Origin: Gavia stellata | Lineage: Eukaryota; Chordata; Aves; Gaviiformes; Gaviidae | NCBI RefSeq assembly: GCF_030936135.1 | Contig: NC_082598.1 | Location: 10,606,687-10,670,686 of the forward strand | Reading direction: 5' to 3' | Length of the DNA stretch: 64,000 bases | In this document: positions 10,901-20,065 of the stretch, in pieces | Numbering within the stretch: position 1 is the stretch's first letter | Layout: each line of letters begins with the position of its first letter | Translations under genes and position numbers: made by a program | Notes under the pieces: model-generated | What the model was told of the DNA's origin: nothing | Databases searched by the model: none | Seen by the model: the letters and a program-made list of their open reading frames with translations, nothing else

Positions 10901-13900
10901 TTTTTTATTTTTCAGATTATCTTTTTGTTTTGTTTTTGGTTGCTTTGTAGCCTCTCTACTTCTCAGGTTTCTGCAAGTTACTGCTCAATTGCAGATGTAT
11001 CTTAATTTTCTTTTGTCAGGGAGAACTGGTGACTGCGTCAAAGGCAATAATTGAGAAAGAGTATCAACCAAAAGTCATAGTGAGCACAACAGGACCAAAT
11101 CCCTTCAATAAACTCACTGATCGAGAACTGGAAGAATATCGCAAAGAAGTAGAAAGAAAGCAGAAAGGACCAGAAGGTTGGTTTCTCTGTGTGTGTTTTC
11201 TGCAGTAGACTATAATAAAAGCAAGTTTATTACTAACTGGAAGGTGGGTTACCTGCAAAAGCCATGGATAAATTTTTCAGCTTTTGTGTGTTTCAGTTGT
11301 TTCAGTGTGATTGCTACTTGGAAATGGCACATCTTAGGGACTTCCCCCAAAACAGAATTTCTAAATTATCATAGAATTATAAGAGAATTGTGCTGTAAAA
11401 AGAGATCTGAAGCAGTTACCTTGCTTTACTTCTGTATAGTTTTAAGGGGTGATACAACACTCATCAGCTGTTTGGTTTTGAATTTGAGTGATGCAGGAAC
11501 CTGAAGAGCCATTTCTTTTGCAGTGTGTGCTCCCTGCTTTTCTGCTTTTTGATAAGACGATGTAGGAGCCATTGTAGATTGTATGTGTTAAGTTTATCAA
11601 GTATTGGACTGTGTGGGGTGGGATACTCTGCTGTTATGCCTGTATAACTGCATACGTTTATTCTCTCAGTAACATTGCTACATCCTTCTTAGATAAGATA
11701 TCAAAATATGGAGAGACTGTGTTACTGAGAAAGACACCAGCTGGGGAACAGAGTACATTGCTTAGAAATCAGACCATCAGTGAGCAAAATACGTCAGGTA
11801 AAAAATGTCTGGATTTGAAAGGCAGATCAAAAACCTTTCAAGGAACAGATACGAAGACTTTACAGGATCATGACGTATCATCACTGTCTAAATCTTTAGA
11901 TAACACTCAGTTTGCTGCTGCATGGGTTTTTTGTCAGACCATGCAGCAAGTCATCACACATCTTAACCGAGAAGAGCCAGATGGGCAGAAGTCCTCCCAT
12001 AAGGAATTTCATACTGCAGTGATTAAAGCATTAAGGTCCGATCCTGACCTTTTGGCTGAGGCCTCAGGTATTACTAATATGGTACAGTTGGGCTTGCAAT
12101 CTAAGGAACAACCTCTTTACCTACACCATTTGGTTGACTGTCATCTGTGGGACTGATTTCACTTTTAATTGTCTAGGTGAACTGTATGGAACAATGTTTT
12201 AATACTGCTCCTGATATACGGTGTACTCTATTAATATTTTCCTTTGGACCTAGGGCTGTTTAAACCTGGAAGCAAGGGGACCCTCCTTACTAATAACAAA
12301 TACACAAACGACTGTGAAATCTGTTTTGAATCACTTAATTACTGCATGTTTCTCTGATTATCTGTGCATATCTCTTTTCTTTTGGTATGCAATTTTGTTT
12401 ACTTCAATTTTCAGCAATACAAAGCAAGCAAAAGAGCATTATCTTGTGTAGGTCTGATAGCATTCCCCCCCATTTGTTTATATCTTCCTTGTGGTTTTTC
12501 CTCACAACATTTCTTCAGAACAGTGTGGTAAACCAATTCATAAACAATGACATTATTCGTGCCCTCTTATGAAAAGAAAAAAAACACCACAGAGCTCAAC
12601 TGTGGCTTCAACAGTTTTGTTGATATCAAACTATCAATTTTCTTTTGCTTGTTTTAGTATTTAATATCCTGGCAGAACGTTGATTCAGAAAAATGTATTC
12701 ATATCTTGTGTGTATGAAGCAAAAGGACACTTGTTTTCTCACCTGCTGAAAGGTTTTGTCTGCCTCTTTAATTTCTCTTTGTCTACATCTGCAGAACCTT
12801 CAGAAGACGGCAGACAACAGAAAGAGAGAAGTCCCCCTGATGACACTTCAGCTCGCACTCCTCCCAGTACGCCGATTAAAATAGAGGAAGGTATGTTTTT
12901 CTGATTTGGGGGCTGGGGAAACCAGTAACTGCATCATTAGTGACTGACGCATGAAAATATGTGAACTAGTATCTAATAAAGTTAGATTATTATTTCTTGT
13001 ATTTTATATTTATACTAGCTAAAATATGATACACTGAACTATGAGTGTAACAGGAGTTATGTTTACAATAATAAAGAAGTGTGCATTAATATAAAGACAA
13101 ATTGTCATCTCTTCAGAAATGCCTTACCATCTCTTCGTGTTTCTCAACTGATTTACCCTTTTGTACATTTTTCTGCGAGAAAGAATTGCTTTTATGAAAT
13201 GAAATAGTGTCTGATGGTGAACCAGACACAAATTTAGATGCTTTGGTGAATCTCCTTCACTGATTGCACATTTCTTAAACATTATTGTACTTGGATTACA
13301 CCTCAGTAAATATTTTTTCCAACTCAATTTAAATCTAAATCTAATTATTTGCTCACCTTATGTGGTAGTTTTAACTAAAATGAGAGCAGGGCTGGTAAAG
13401 TCTACAATTTCCTCAAAAAAGGATAAAGTAACAATCTTGAACAGGTGTAATCTAATTTTTGTCTTGTTTCCTTTACCTTGTACATTGGATATATCACTTG
13501 TCTGTTAGTCTTCCATTCACTACTTCATCTCATTCTGTTTTCTATAAGAATGGTTGCAACCATTCTTCTAACTTAACACAATGGCTGTGATGAATGCATA
13601 GATTCTCTACTTGTGCTTTTTTCTTCTTGTGGCTGCGTTACAAACAGGAGATGGATATGCTAAAGAGTACCTGTTGCCATAGTAAGTATCATTCCATACT
13701 CTGACCTGCTTATGTGCTTTGCTTCACTCTTACATCTTTGTTTACTAAAGTTTTTTTGTTGGCTTTGCTTTTTTTTAAAAAAGCAGGCTTTTTCAGTTGA
13801 GACGCTGGTTTCTTTACTTCTTGATTTCATTAAATTCTAGGTAGTTACAGATCTTAAGTTAAAATGCACTCCCCCTTTGAAAGAGACTGTGAAAGTGACA

Positions 13901-16900
13901 TCATGTGTTTCCATATCTATGTGTCTGATTCCTCAGTTTAAAAAGGAATAGTCTGAAGTTGTCTTTCAGATATAGCTGAAGCAGGTCTGGGAGTTTCTGC
14001 CCCAACAGTTTGCTGCTGCCTATACAACTTGGACCTGGTAATGGAATGGAAGGAAGTTCCTAATCTATTCCAGTGCAAAAGTGGTACCACTGACATTGAT
14101 TTAAACTTACCCAGCAGACTTCCGCACAGAAGTGGATATGGAACTACTCCTATGTTATATATGTCAGCTGTAGGGAAATTCAAATTCCAGCCAAGGAATA
14201 ACAGCAAGTACTAGGTGGCAGCAACTTCTACAGCAGTTTCAGCTAGATCTGCAGGGCTACATCAGATTATGCTTTAAAGTAATAAGGATGTTTGGCCCCC
14301 TCCATTTGTATGTCCTGTTATATCCGAAAGTCAGTGTGTTTGTCAAAGATATGAAAGTCCAACTACATCGTAGACAACTGTGATGTTACTAAGAAAGTTC
14401 TAAAACCTGAAAATTCTTTTAAACTGAGAGTTGTGTTCCACAAACTCTTCTAGTTGTGTAAGTTTTCAGGACAAATGTACAAAGCTTAGTTTAGAGAGTA
14501 GCTGGAAGTTTATGCCATGATGACTTTGGTTGGGAGAAGTTCTGTTGAATGACGATGTTCTCTGTATACAGTCACTTCTCAACTTTTTTTCCTCGTATTG
14601 TTTCTATTTAAGTGTAGCTGAAGTCAGAAAAGTGTTTTGTGTTAACTCAGTTATAGCTTAGTTTGTATGTTTGTCCACATGTTTCTGTTGAAAAAACCCC
14701 CATAAACCTTTATTTTCATAAATAACATGAATTGTAAACACACACCAGTATTAATGTTACTTTTCAAACTTATGCCACAGTATCTATAAAGGGAGAGCAT
14801 GGGTGCAGACATGATTATTCTAAAAAACTTAAGAAATTTGGAGGTACTGATGAGTTCTTAAACTGTAAATACATTTTGCAGCAAGATACATTTTTAAACC
14901 TTCCTAGTTACATTACTGAAATTCATCAAGTAGAATAGCAAGGTGTTTACATATTGTATGCTTTCTTTATTGAATGTGGAATTTGTAAATCTCCTTAATT
15001 CTGGTAAAATACTGCCCTCAGTGAGGCAGATAAACAGATGTTTGTTTGAGTCCATAATGTTAATCCATTTAGTAAAGGTGATGGTAATTTGACAGACTGG
15101 GGAGGATAGCAGTCCTGGATTAATGAGTTGTAAAACTGTTTATATTTATCCAATGCTGAGGCCAACTGGCAGATGCTGTTTGAATGGCTGTACCTTCCTA
15201 TTATTTTTATTTTTAAATTTTATTATTTAATAAATTATTTTATTATTATTTTATTTTTAAATTTTAAGATTTTCTAATCTCATTTTTTAAAACTTTTAAA
15301 CTTCTTTTAAAAAGATAAAATAAAACTGGCAGTCTAATTTGGTGCTGGTTCTAAAAAGTAGGCCAACTAATGAATAGAATAGAATATTTTTAGTTGAAAT
15401 GGACCTGCAACGATCATTTAGTCCAACTGGCCGACCACTTCAGGGATGACCAAAAGTTCAAGCATGTTGTTAAGGGCATTGTCCAAATGCCTCTTAAACA
15501 CTGACAGCCTTGCGGCATCAGCCACTTCTCTAGGAAGCCTGTTTCAGTGTTTGAACATCCTCTTGGTCAAGAAATGCTTCCTAATGTCCAGTCTGAACCT
15601 CCCCTGACGCAGCTTTGACCCATTCCCGTGTGTCCTGTCACTGGATACCAGGGAGAAAAGATCAGCAATGCTTTCAGTTAATTTCTGAAAAGTAAAATGA
15701 AATCCAAACAGTGTAGTGGTAGTGAAGAATTGCAGGTGGTGCTTCTTACAAATTTGTGTCCCCCATACATACATGGGTTAAACTAGGAGGCAGCTAGTAA
15801 TGTACATAATCACTTTCTCTTTTTTACTCTCTCTTAAATTCTGCCTGCATTATAACTTTTAAACTGCTAACTTGTGCATTTCGAGTGTTTGGCACTGAAT
15901 ACTAGTGTGTTTTGTTTATTTAACCTGTTAGAAGTTCATGGTGCTCTAGGCAAAACATGTTGGGTTTTCTAGCAGGTATTCACAGGACAGAGCCCTCTAA
16001 AATATATTAGAGGATTATTAACCCTATCTGGCAGAATTAAAAAGAGCACTCATTGTCATTTCCATAGGAAAAATGAGAAAGTATTAAGTATTTTCTGTAA
16101 ATTCTTGTGAAAACCTTCAGTCTTTTCCAATTAAAATGAACAAGATTTTAAAAGGGGGAAAAATAGTTGCCTTTCTTTTTGTGCCTTATAATGAGTATGG
16201 CCTGGATTTTGTTCTAAATTCCTCCTTACGTAACATCAATGGGGATATATTTGACACAGCTAACGAGATACTTCTTGGCTACAGGGCAGCGATGAGCACT
16301 GCAGGGAACTTTAAAAAGTGCTCTTTGTTAAATATATATGCACAAAGAGGAGCTTTAAACAGAACCTTTCTAAAGCATAGTGGTGAATGAGGGAAGTGTT
16401 ACAATTGAGGGAGTAGTGGTAAAGTTCACCTTTGGACATAAAGTCATCACTAGAGTTTTGATGCTCGTTTATGCAGGGGTGAGTTTTGCTGTTAGACATT
16501 ACATACATTTAACAAAAAAAAGCTGTATCTCATAGCCTGCTGAGCTCATTTAATTTGATAAACTACATGGATTTTACTTACAGGAATCCGTAATATATAC
16601 TCATATCTTGCAAAAGAATTGAAGCCTTTGTGATAGGAAATCATATTCTGAAGCAATGTCAGTTAGATCTCATGGAGGAATGTTATGAAAATCCAAGCAT
16701 TGTGACTTAAAATCGGCAAGCCAGCAGTTTAGAAATCAATGGATTTGCATGTAATGGATCACTGCAAATCAGCAATTAGTTTTATCCCACCAGAGGAAAT
16801 AAGAATCGAGATATGGAACTTCATTATGCTCTTTTCAATTCCAATGAAAATTGTAGGTTTAATTCCTGCTTGCTGTACTAAAATCTCATGTCGCTTGCAA

Positions 16901-17552
16901 ATGTTACAGATAAAACAAGAGAAGTCTAAGCAGTTACTTTCTTGCTGGTTTACACCCCCATGATGGAATTCAGCTTTATCTGTTCTGTTGTAAGAAGCTT
17001 AAAAACAAACAAAACTTTTGAATATCTTATTTCTCTCTCTGTGCCCAAAGCTAAAGGAGAACAGACCTATTACAAAGGCTTTTATGCAAAGTAAATATAT
17101 TAGCTTTTTTATAGAGCTCTCATCGTCACCTTGCTTCGCTTTCTCTGTTCTCGGGACACTTACGTAAACTAACTGTGTCATTGTCTGTCCGTCCACTAGA
17201 GACACAGCAGGACCAGACATACAAAGATGACAGTGACGCTGCAACTTTCAAGCAAACCCTCCCAGATCTCACCCCTGATGAGCCTTCAGAAGCACTCAGC
17301 TTCCCTCCCGTAGGAAAGGAGGAAGGGAGATGTGACGAAGATGTGCCCAAAAGCCAAACAGAATCACCTGCAGTGGAAAATAAGGAACCCCAGTCTCAAC
17401 CCGCTGAAGAGCCAGTGACACCAACAGCTGAGGAGGGGGCAGCAGCTGATGCAGGTAGTGATGAATCTCCAGGGAAGTCCCCATCGAAAAAGAAAAAGAA
17501 GTTTCGCACTCCTTCCTTCCTGAAGAAGAGCAAAAAGAAGAGTGACTCCTAA
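1866..17552 (+). CDS. ADD1: ADD1, alpha-adducin, 3' part (C-terminal exons)
   Basis: Alpha-adducin works at the membrane cytoskeleton: it caps actin barbed ends, bundles actin and recruits spectrin. The window enters the gene inside an intron. Visible constitutive exons are 1866-1955, 11020-11176, 12795-12890 and 17200-17552; alternative exons are 2812-2904 and 13648-13681, plus a candidate at 11693-12067. Splice phases all agree, and the joined protein follows the known adducin order: end of the neck ([17 protein letters not shown]), a tail segment ([26 protein letters not shown]), a Pro-rich linker (TPPSTPIK) and the MARCKS-related end ([21 protein letters not shown] without its last residues). 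With the 31-residue insert about 262 residues are present. The head domain and most of the neck lie upstream of the window. The gene converges on MFSD10. The assignment is near certain from residue-level similarity to vertebrate ADD1 recalled from knowledge. Confidence 0.96.
1956..2811 (+). other. ADD1 intron upstream of the 31-residue cassette exon
   Basis: About 0.86 kb, AT-rich. Contains a hairpin with 10-bp arms AGCTATACAG/CTGTATAGCT and a 5-nt loop at 2516-2540, otherwise nothing recognised. Confidence 0.6.
2812..2904 (+). CDS. ADD1: ADD1 alternative cassette exon, 31-residue insert
   Basis: A 93-nt exon, phase 0 at both ends, between acceptor gttgcag and donor AAG|GTACTG. It codes for [19 protein letters not shown] and then [12 protein letters not shown]. 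It matches the optional 31-residue insert known from long mammalian ADD1 isoforms, placed between SLVQ and GELVTASK. Being in phase, it can be included or skipped without changing the frame. Confidence 0.92.
3763..5950 (-). mobile_element. CR1 non-LTR retrotransposon, 5'-truncated, with long intact RT frame
   Basis: A LINE of the CR1 clade, inserted antisense in an ADD1 intron. The minus-strand frame 5936-3969 runs 655 codons without a stop and ends with a normal TGA. It begins inside ORF2, downstream of the endonuclease, with [13 protein letters not shown], and carries reverse-transcriptase motif [10 protein letters not shown] (residues 301-309), motif [12 protein letters not shown] (358-368), catalytic FADD (389-392) and the CR1 C-terminal region ([40 protein letters not shown]). 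An in-frame stop lies just upstream of the first residues, in host sequence. The 3' end has the octamer-type tail (ATTCTGTGATTCTG). It was probably a recent insertion, since nothing is broken in two kilobases, but without the 5' end it cannot be autonomous. Confidence 0.95.
3827..3960 (-). repeat. Expanded T/G-rich (plus strand A/C-rich) tract in the CR1 3' UTR
   Basis: On the plus strand, about 130 bp almost entirely of A and C (A14, ACCAAAAAAACAGC, CAACAACAATAACAAG and similar) between the CR1 stop codon and the conserved GGACTCGATGATC part of the CR1 3' end. It looks like a low-complexity expansion carried inside the element. Confidence 0.75.
6577..6692. repeat. A/C-rich low-complexity tract
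   Basis: After a G9 run and AAAAACCCC, about 110 bp of nearly pure A and C (AAAAACAAACAAAAAAACC, CCAACCAAACTAAAACAC). No open frame of interest. Similar tracts occur at 3827-3960 and 10553-10606. Confidence 0.8.
8736..8800. repeat. T/G-rich low-complexity tract
   Basis: GTGTGTGTTTGGGTTTGG and TTTGTTGTTTGTTGTTGTT in the ADD1 intron, opposite strand polarity to the A/C tracts. Confidence 0.7.
10553..10606. repeat. A/C-rich low-complexity tract
   Basis: About 54 bp of A and C with a single T (CCAAAAAAAACCATAAACAA, ACCCCAAAACAAACC). In the ADD1 intron about 410 bp before the tail exon at 11020. Confidence 0.75.
11020..11176 (+). CDS. ADD1: ADD1 exon, start of tail domain
   Basis: A 157-nt exon with acceptor tttgtcag and donor GAAG|GTTGGT; it begins in phase 0 and ends in phase 1. 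It codes for 52 residues, [20 protein letters not shown] through ERKQKGPE, plus the first base of a Glu codon completed by the next constitutive exon. The segment is highly conserved in adducins. The donor GTTGGT is a weak match to consensus, which would suit alternative splicing downstream. Confidence 0.95.
11693..12067 (+). CDS. ADD1: Candidate ADD1 cassette exon (125 codons; short form 35 codons)
   Basis: Not a standard adducin exon that I recognise. What is seen: a pyrimidine-rich acceptor (acatccttcttag) just before 11693; a frame that continues in the phase left by exon 11020-11176 (G|AT gives Asp, then [19 protein letters not shown]); no stop until TGA at 12154-12156; and two donors that each leave the exon a multiple of three long, CAG|GTAAAA after 11797 (105 nt) and CAG|GTATTA after 12067 (375 nt). 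Either would splice in frame into exon 12795. The translated stretch is hydrophilic and Ser/Thr/Lys-rich at first, then probably helical ([39 protein letters not shown]), as in a tail insert. If neither donor is used, it would give an alternative C-terminus ending at 12156. The exon call is inference. Confidence 0.5.
12157..12794 (+). other. ADD1 intron before exon 12795
   Basis: After the open stretch ends at TGA 12154-12156, this is AT-rich intron with a weak donor-like CTAG|GTGAAC at 12176 and no poly(A) signal close to the stop. No gene seen. Confidence 0.5.
12795..12890 (+). CDS. ADD1: ADD1 exon, Pro-rich tail linker
   Basis: A 96-nt exon, phase 1 at both ends, with acceptor catctgcag and donor GAAG|GTATGT. 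It codes for (E)[16 protein letters not shown], then [15 protein letters not shown], matching the KSPP...PPPSTPIKLEE part of the mammalian alpha-adducin tail. The phase-1 end lets it join either the short alternative exon at 13648 or the last exon at 17200. Confidence 0.94.
13648..13681 (+). CDS. ADD1: ADD1 alternative exon ending the short isoform
   Basis: After acceptor caaacag, the frame entered in phase 1 reads [11 protein letters not shown] and then meets a stop. This is the counterpart of the mammalian short-isoform ending GDGCAREYLLP, which replaces the MARCKS-related tail. The best donor, GTAAGT, starts at 13682 and gives a 34-nt exon whose last two bases TA are completed by the first base A of the last exon to TAA. 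If the exon is read through, the genomic codon is TAG. Either way translation ends here. The exon end is inferred from the donor. Confidence 0.85.
15199..15316. repeat. AT-rich low-complexity block
   Basis: Almost only A and T (TTATTTTTATTTTTAAAT, TTATTATTATTTTATTTT) just upstream of the CR1 fragment at 15371. Confidence 0.8.
15371..15670 (-). mobile_element. CR1 fragment, 3' end only
   Basis: About 300 bp of the CR1 3' end in the antisense direction in an ADD1 intron. It starts with the octamer tail (GAATAGAATAGAAT), followed by the conserved segment (GGACCTGCAACGATCATTTAG) and C-terminal ORF2 sequence ([28 protein letters not shown]). Severely 5'-truncated. Confidence 0.88.
17200..17552 (+). 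CDS. ADD1: ADD1 last coding exon with MARCKS-related tail
   Basis: The acceptor is tccactag; the exon enters in phase 1 (G|AG gives Glu) and ends at TAA 17550-17552. It codes for [17 protein letters not shown], an acidic/Pro-rich stretch, and [19 protein letters not shown] followed by SKKKSDS. The Lys-rich end is the MARCKS-related domain that binds calmodulin, actin and spectrin; the Ser in RTPSF is the known PKC/PKA target. The DDSD|A sequence corresponds to the caspase-3 cleavage site described in mammalian alpha-adducin. The middle (about 60 residues) diverges from mammals in sequence but not in character. Confidence 0.97.
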
Positions 17553-17860
17553 AGGCCAAACACACTGCAGAAACACTGTCATATTTTAAAATTCATTAAC
17601 CACTAGAATGTACCAGATCGTACTGAGTGTTTTGTCTTATTATGTAAATGAATGCAGCAAGTAATCCAACCAGCCCCTCAAGTTACAGCTTGATTGTTTA
17701 AGGTTATAACCAGAAACTAATGTCCAAAAAGGTGCTAATCCTGTGTTCTCAGCAGCTACCACAGATCTGATCGATAATTTGTAATCAAATGTAAATGACT
17801 TCCGTGTGGAAGGCATTGAATCACTATTTTTAAATTAAAGCCCGCACTGCTTTACAGAAG

Positions 17861-17866
17861 AATAAA
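17861..17866 (+). terminator. Proximal ADD1 poly(A) signal AATAAA
   Basis: AATAAA about 310 nt past the ADD1 stop codon, followed by an A-run and a T-rich stretch. A plausible proximal site giving a short 3' UTR; use cannot be judged from sequence. Confidence 0.5.
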
Positions 17867-18880
17867 AAAAATTTTCACAATTAAAAGTAAAACACACATG
17901 GCTTACCACAGGAAGCGTTGCTTTCCAATATTCTGTTCCAAGTCATAAGTAAATTTCTTATTGACTTTCAGAGAGGATGCTTTTGCAGGGGTGATTTTGA
18001 GGGGGATGTATTCTTGAACTGATATGTAAACTTCTGCAAGCTTGTGATTACCGATCATGTTTTAGTCAAGCTTTGAGGCTATCCATTCCTTCCACTCTTC
18101 CACCTCTCTGACTATTGTAACAAAATGAAGGTGTTTTTTCACTTTGTTTTATTTTATAACTGGCACTTGAAATCATCTTTGATGTCTAGGACTGAAATAA
18201 CTGTGGTGTGTTCCGCTCATGTTGTGCGTTGAAAGAGCCCAATTTTGGGGTTTTTTTCCAGTGAATAGAGTTTAAGGGAAAGCTGTCTTTCAATCTTGCC
18301 TCCCTAAGAATCAGTCGTATGGGAATTTGGCCGTTAGAAAAGGTTAAAAAGTGACTGTATTAAGTATTTCGGAATTTTTTCAGCTGGTGGTGTGAAGCAT
18401 GGGCAGTTGTATTTTGGGCCTTAGCACAGGGTCTTTTCACCCTCTTAAAAATCCCTTGGGTGCACATGCAAACCTGCTGCATACAAACCCAATTTGCAGC
18501 CTTTTGTGTTTGTTCCTTCCCATGAGAAAAATGTAAATGCATTACAGTGACTGTTTAACCTTTTTTTATATTAATTATTTTCACTTACAAAAACTGGCAT
18601 TTCTTTAATATTTTCTTTGTTGTCAGCAGTAAAGTACAGAAATCCCAAGTAACCTTAAAGGTGAATTTTCAGTTTGCTATAAATGTTTGTTTAATATGTA
18701 GCATGGTAAAGAAAATCACTTTCACCACTGCATTCACTATTTTCCAGTTATTGCCATGCTTCTGTCTCTCACTAATCGTAAAAGTAGTTTAAGATCAGAT
18801 AGGTAAAGCTTACAGGAATTCTCCAGAAACCGGCCAAAAGCGGGGAAGGCTGGTAACCCTTTCGGCTTCTAGTATTAGCA

Positions 18881-18902
18881 TTCCTGCTGTTAACAGCAGG
18901 AA
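18881..18902. repeat. 22-bp perfect palindrome in ADD1 3' UTR
   Basis: TTCCTGCTGTT followed immediately by its exact reverse complement AACAGCAGGAA, with no spacer. In RNA it could form a short hairpin or pair between molecules; in DNA it is a symmetric site centred on GTTAAC. Function unknown. Confidence 0.8.
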
Positions 18903-19616
18903 ACATTGACACCCCTGTGTGGGAGAGGGAAACACACTGACTCACAGTACGCGTCTGTAACAAAACAGAATATGGATGTAACCTTTTAGGACAATATTAA
19001 ACATTGCAGTTGGCAAAATAGCAGAGAACTAATGCCTTACATTCATGCAGCAGAAAGCATCAAGTGAGAGAGAGGTGGGTTGAGCGGTTGGAGGCAGCTG
19101 CGGGTGAAGATGGCCTGCGTTAGGCTGGGAGGGACTGGTGCCTGGAAACAGCTGAAAGGAGAGTTAGAGCTGTAAGGCTTCAAGTGAGAAAAGAGGGTTG
19201 GAGGTAGTGACTGATACTGCCAGGAATGTAAGGTCGCCTGTTGCCGACGGGGTGGAGGTGGGGTGGAACAGCAGCAGCAGTAAAGCACTGTGCAGGAGAG
19301 AGAGACCCCTGAAGAGCGATGTTCAGGCAGGACTGCATGGCACGAATGGCTTTCAGCTTGTACTTTAACCTTGTATGTATGTCCTCTGTACACTAGGAAG
19401 CATACAATACTTATTTTGCTAAATTGTGTTTTACCGCAGGGTCGTAATTAAATGACTAATTGCTATATGTTTCAGTTCTTTAATGGAGTCCCTCCATTTA
19501 TCTTGACCACATATGCAATGACTTTTAATTTCTAATTTTGTAGTTTGTTCTTTTAATTCTTTGTATTACAATATGAAATGTAGTCATGTATGGTATGGTT
19601 ACACACTTTGGGGCAG

Positions 19617-19674
19617 AATAAAGCCCTGTATTTTTCTTTCTTTCTTGTATCATTATGTTCGACTCACAAATAAA
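19617..19674 (+). terminator. Distal ADD1 poly(A) signals (two AATAAA)
   Basis: AATAAA at 19617-19622 and again at 19669-19674, with T/TC-rich sequence between and after them. They are the last good signals before the convergent MFSD10 3' end and probably define the main ADD1 mRNA end. Confidence 0.65.
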
Positions 19675-19695
19675 ACTCTTAAAAAAAACCCCTTC

Positions 19696-20065
19696 ATGCT
19701 CTGCTTTCAAAACTTGTACTGTTTTATTCTACAGCTGTAGCCTGTTGAATTTAATTTGTTCCATTTTCTTTTAATGATTAATGTGTGGATTAATGATTGC
19801 TTTAATGTACTCTCAGAAAATACTCAAATGGGCTAGTGCAGGGCTTCCTACCCCGAGGGTCCCAGCGGAGCAGCCGGCAGAACCTGGTGGAGGGGTCCCT
19901 TCCCACCCCTCTTGCTGCCTTTGGCAGACCTGCCTGGGAGTCAGGACCCTGCTCTCCTTAGTGGTTGGCGCCCTCCAGGAGGCTTTTGGGGCCTCGGGTG
20001 GGGTTCTGGACCCCACTTCACCTTAGCCAGACAGCGATGTAACATCGTCACTGTAATTAACTGAC
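19696..20065. other. Short intergenic gap between convergent ADD1 and MFSD10 ends
   Basis: About 370 bp between the inferred poly(A) sites. It holds a GC-rich block at about 19835-20030 (CCCGAGGGTCCC, GGGGCCTCGGGTGGGG and similar) that stands out from AT-rich flanks. The open frames in it are not coding-like. It has no feature that I can name. Confidence 0.6.

Larger units (their letters stand above)
5951..11019 (+). other. ADD1 intron, part after the CR1 element
   Basis: Rest of the 8.1-kb intron 2905-11019. Apart from low-complexity tracts at 6577-6692, 8736-8800 and 10553-10606, I see no gene or mobile element. Confidence 0.55.
13682..17199 (+). other. ADD1 last intron (3.5 kb)
   Basis: Contains the AT-rich block at 15199-15316 and the CR1 fragment at 15371-15670. 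The remainder has no supported feature. The polypyrimidine tract before the last exon (ttgtctgtccgtccactag) is clear. Confidence 0.6.
17553..19695 (+). other. ADD1: ADD1 3' UTR
   Basis: Non-coding sequence after the ADD1 stop. Candidate poly(A) signals AATAAA lie at 17861-17866, 19617-19622 and 19669-19674, so short (about 0.3 kb) and long (about 2.1 kb) UTR forms are possible. The far end is inferred from the last signal. It contains a 22-bp perfect palindrome at 18881-18902 and a purine-rich segment at about 19045-19330. No open frame of interest. Confidence 0.75.

Noticed and set aside
11611-12156. Independent small gene starting at ATG 11611
   Set aside because: The first 27 codons lie before a good acceptor and read like intron. 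There is no promoter or poly(A) signal, and the frame continues the ADD1 phase exactly. An ADD1 exon is the better explanation.
13938-14214. Overlapping open frames on both strands in the ADD1 last intron
   Set aside because: Short, no splice sites in phase with ADD1, no domain similarity, and both strands open by composition.
19813-20026. Open frames in the GC-rich block between ADD1 and MFSD10
   Set aside because: Open on both strands because of GC content; lies between poly(A) sites with no start context or similarity.
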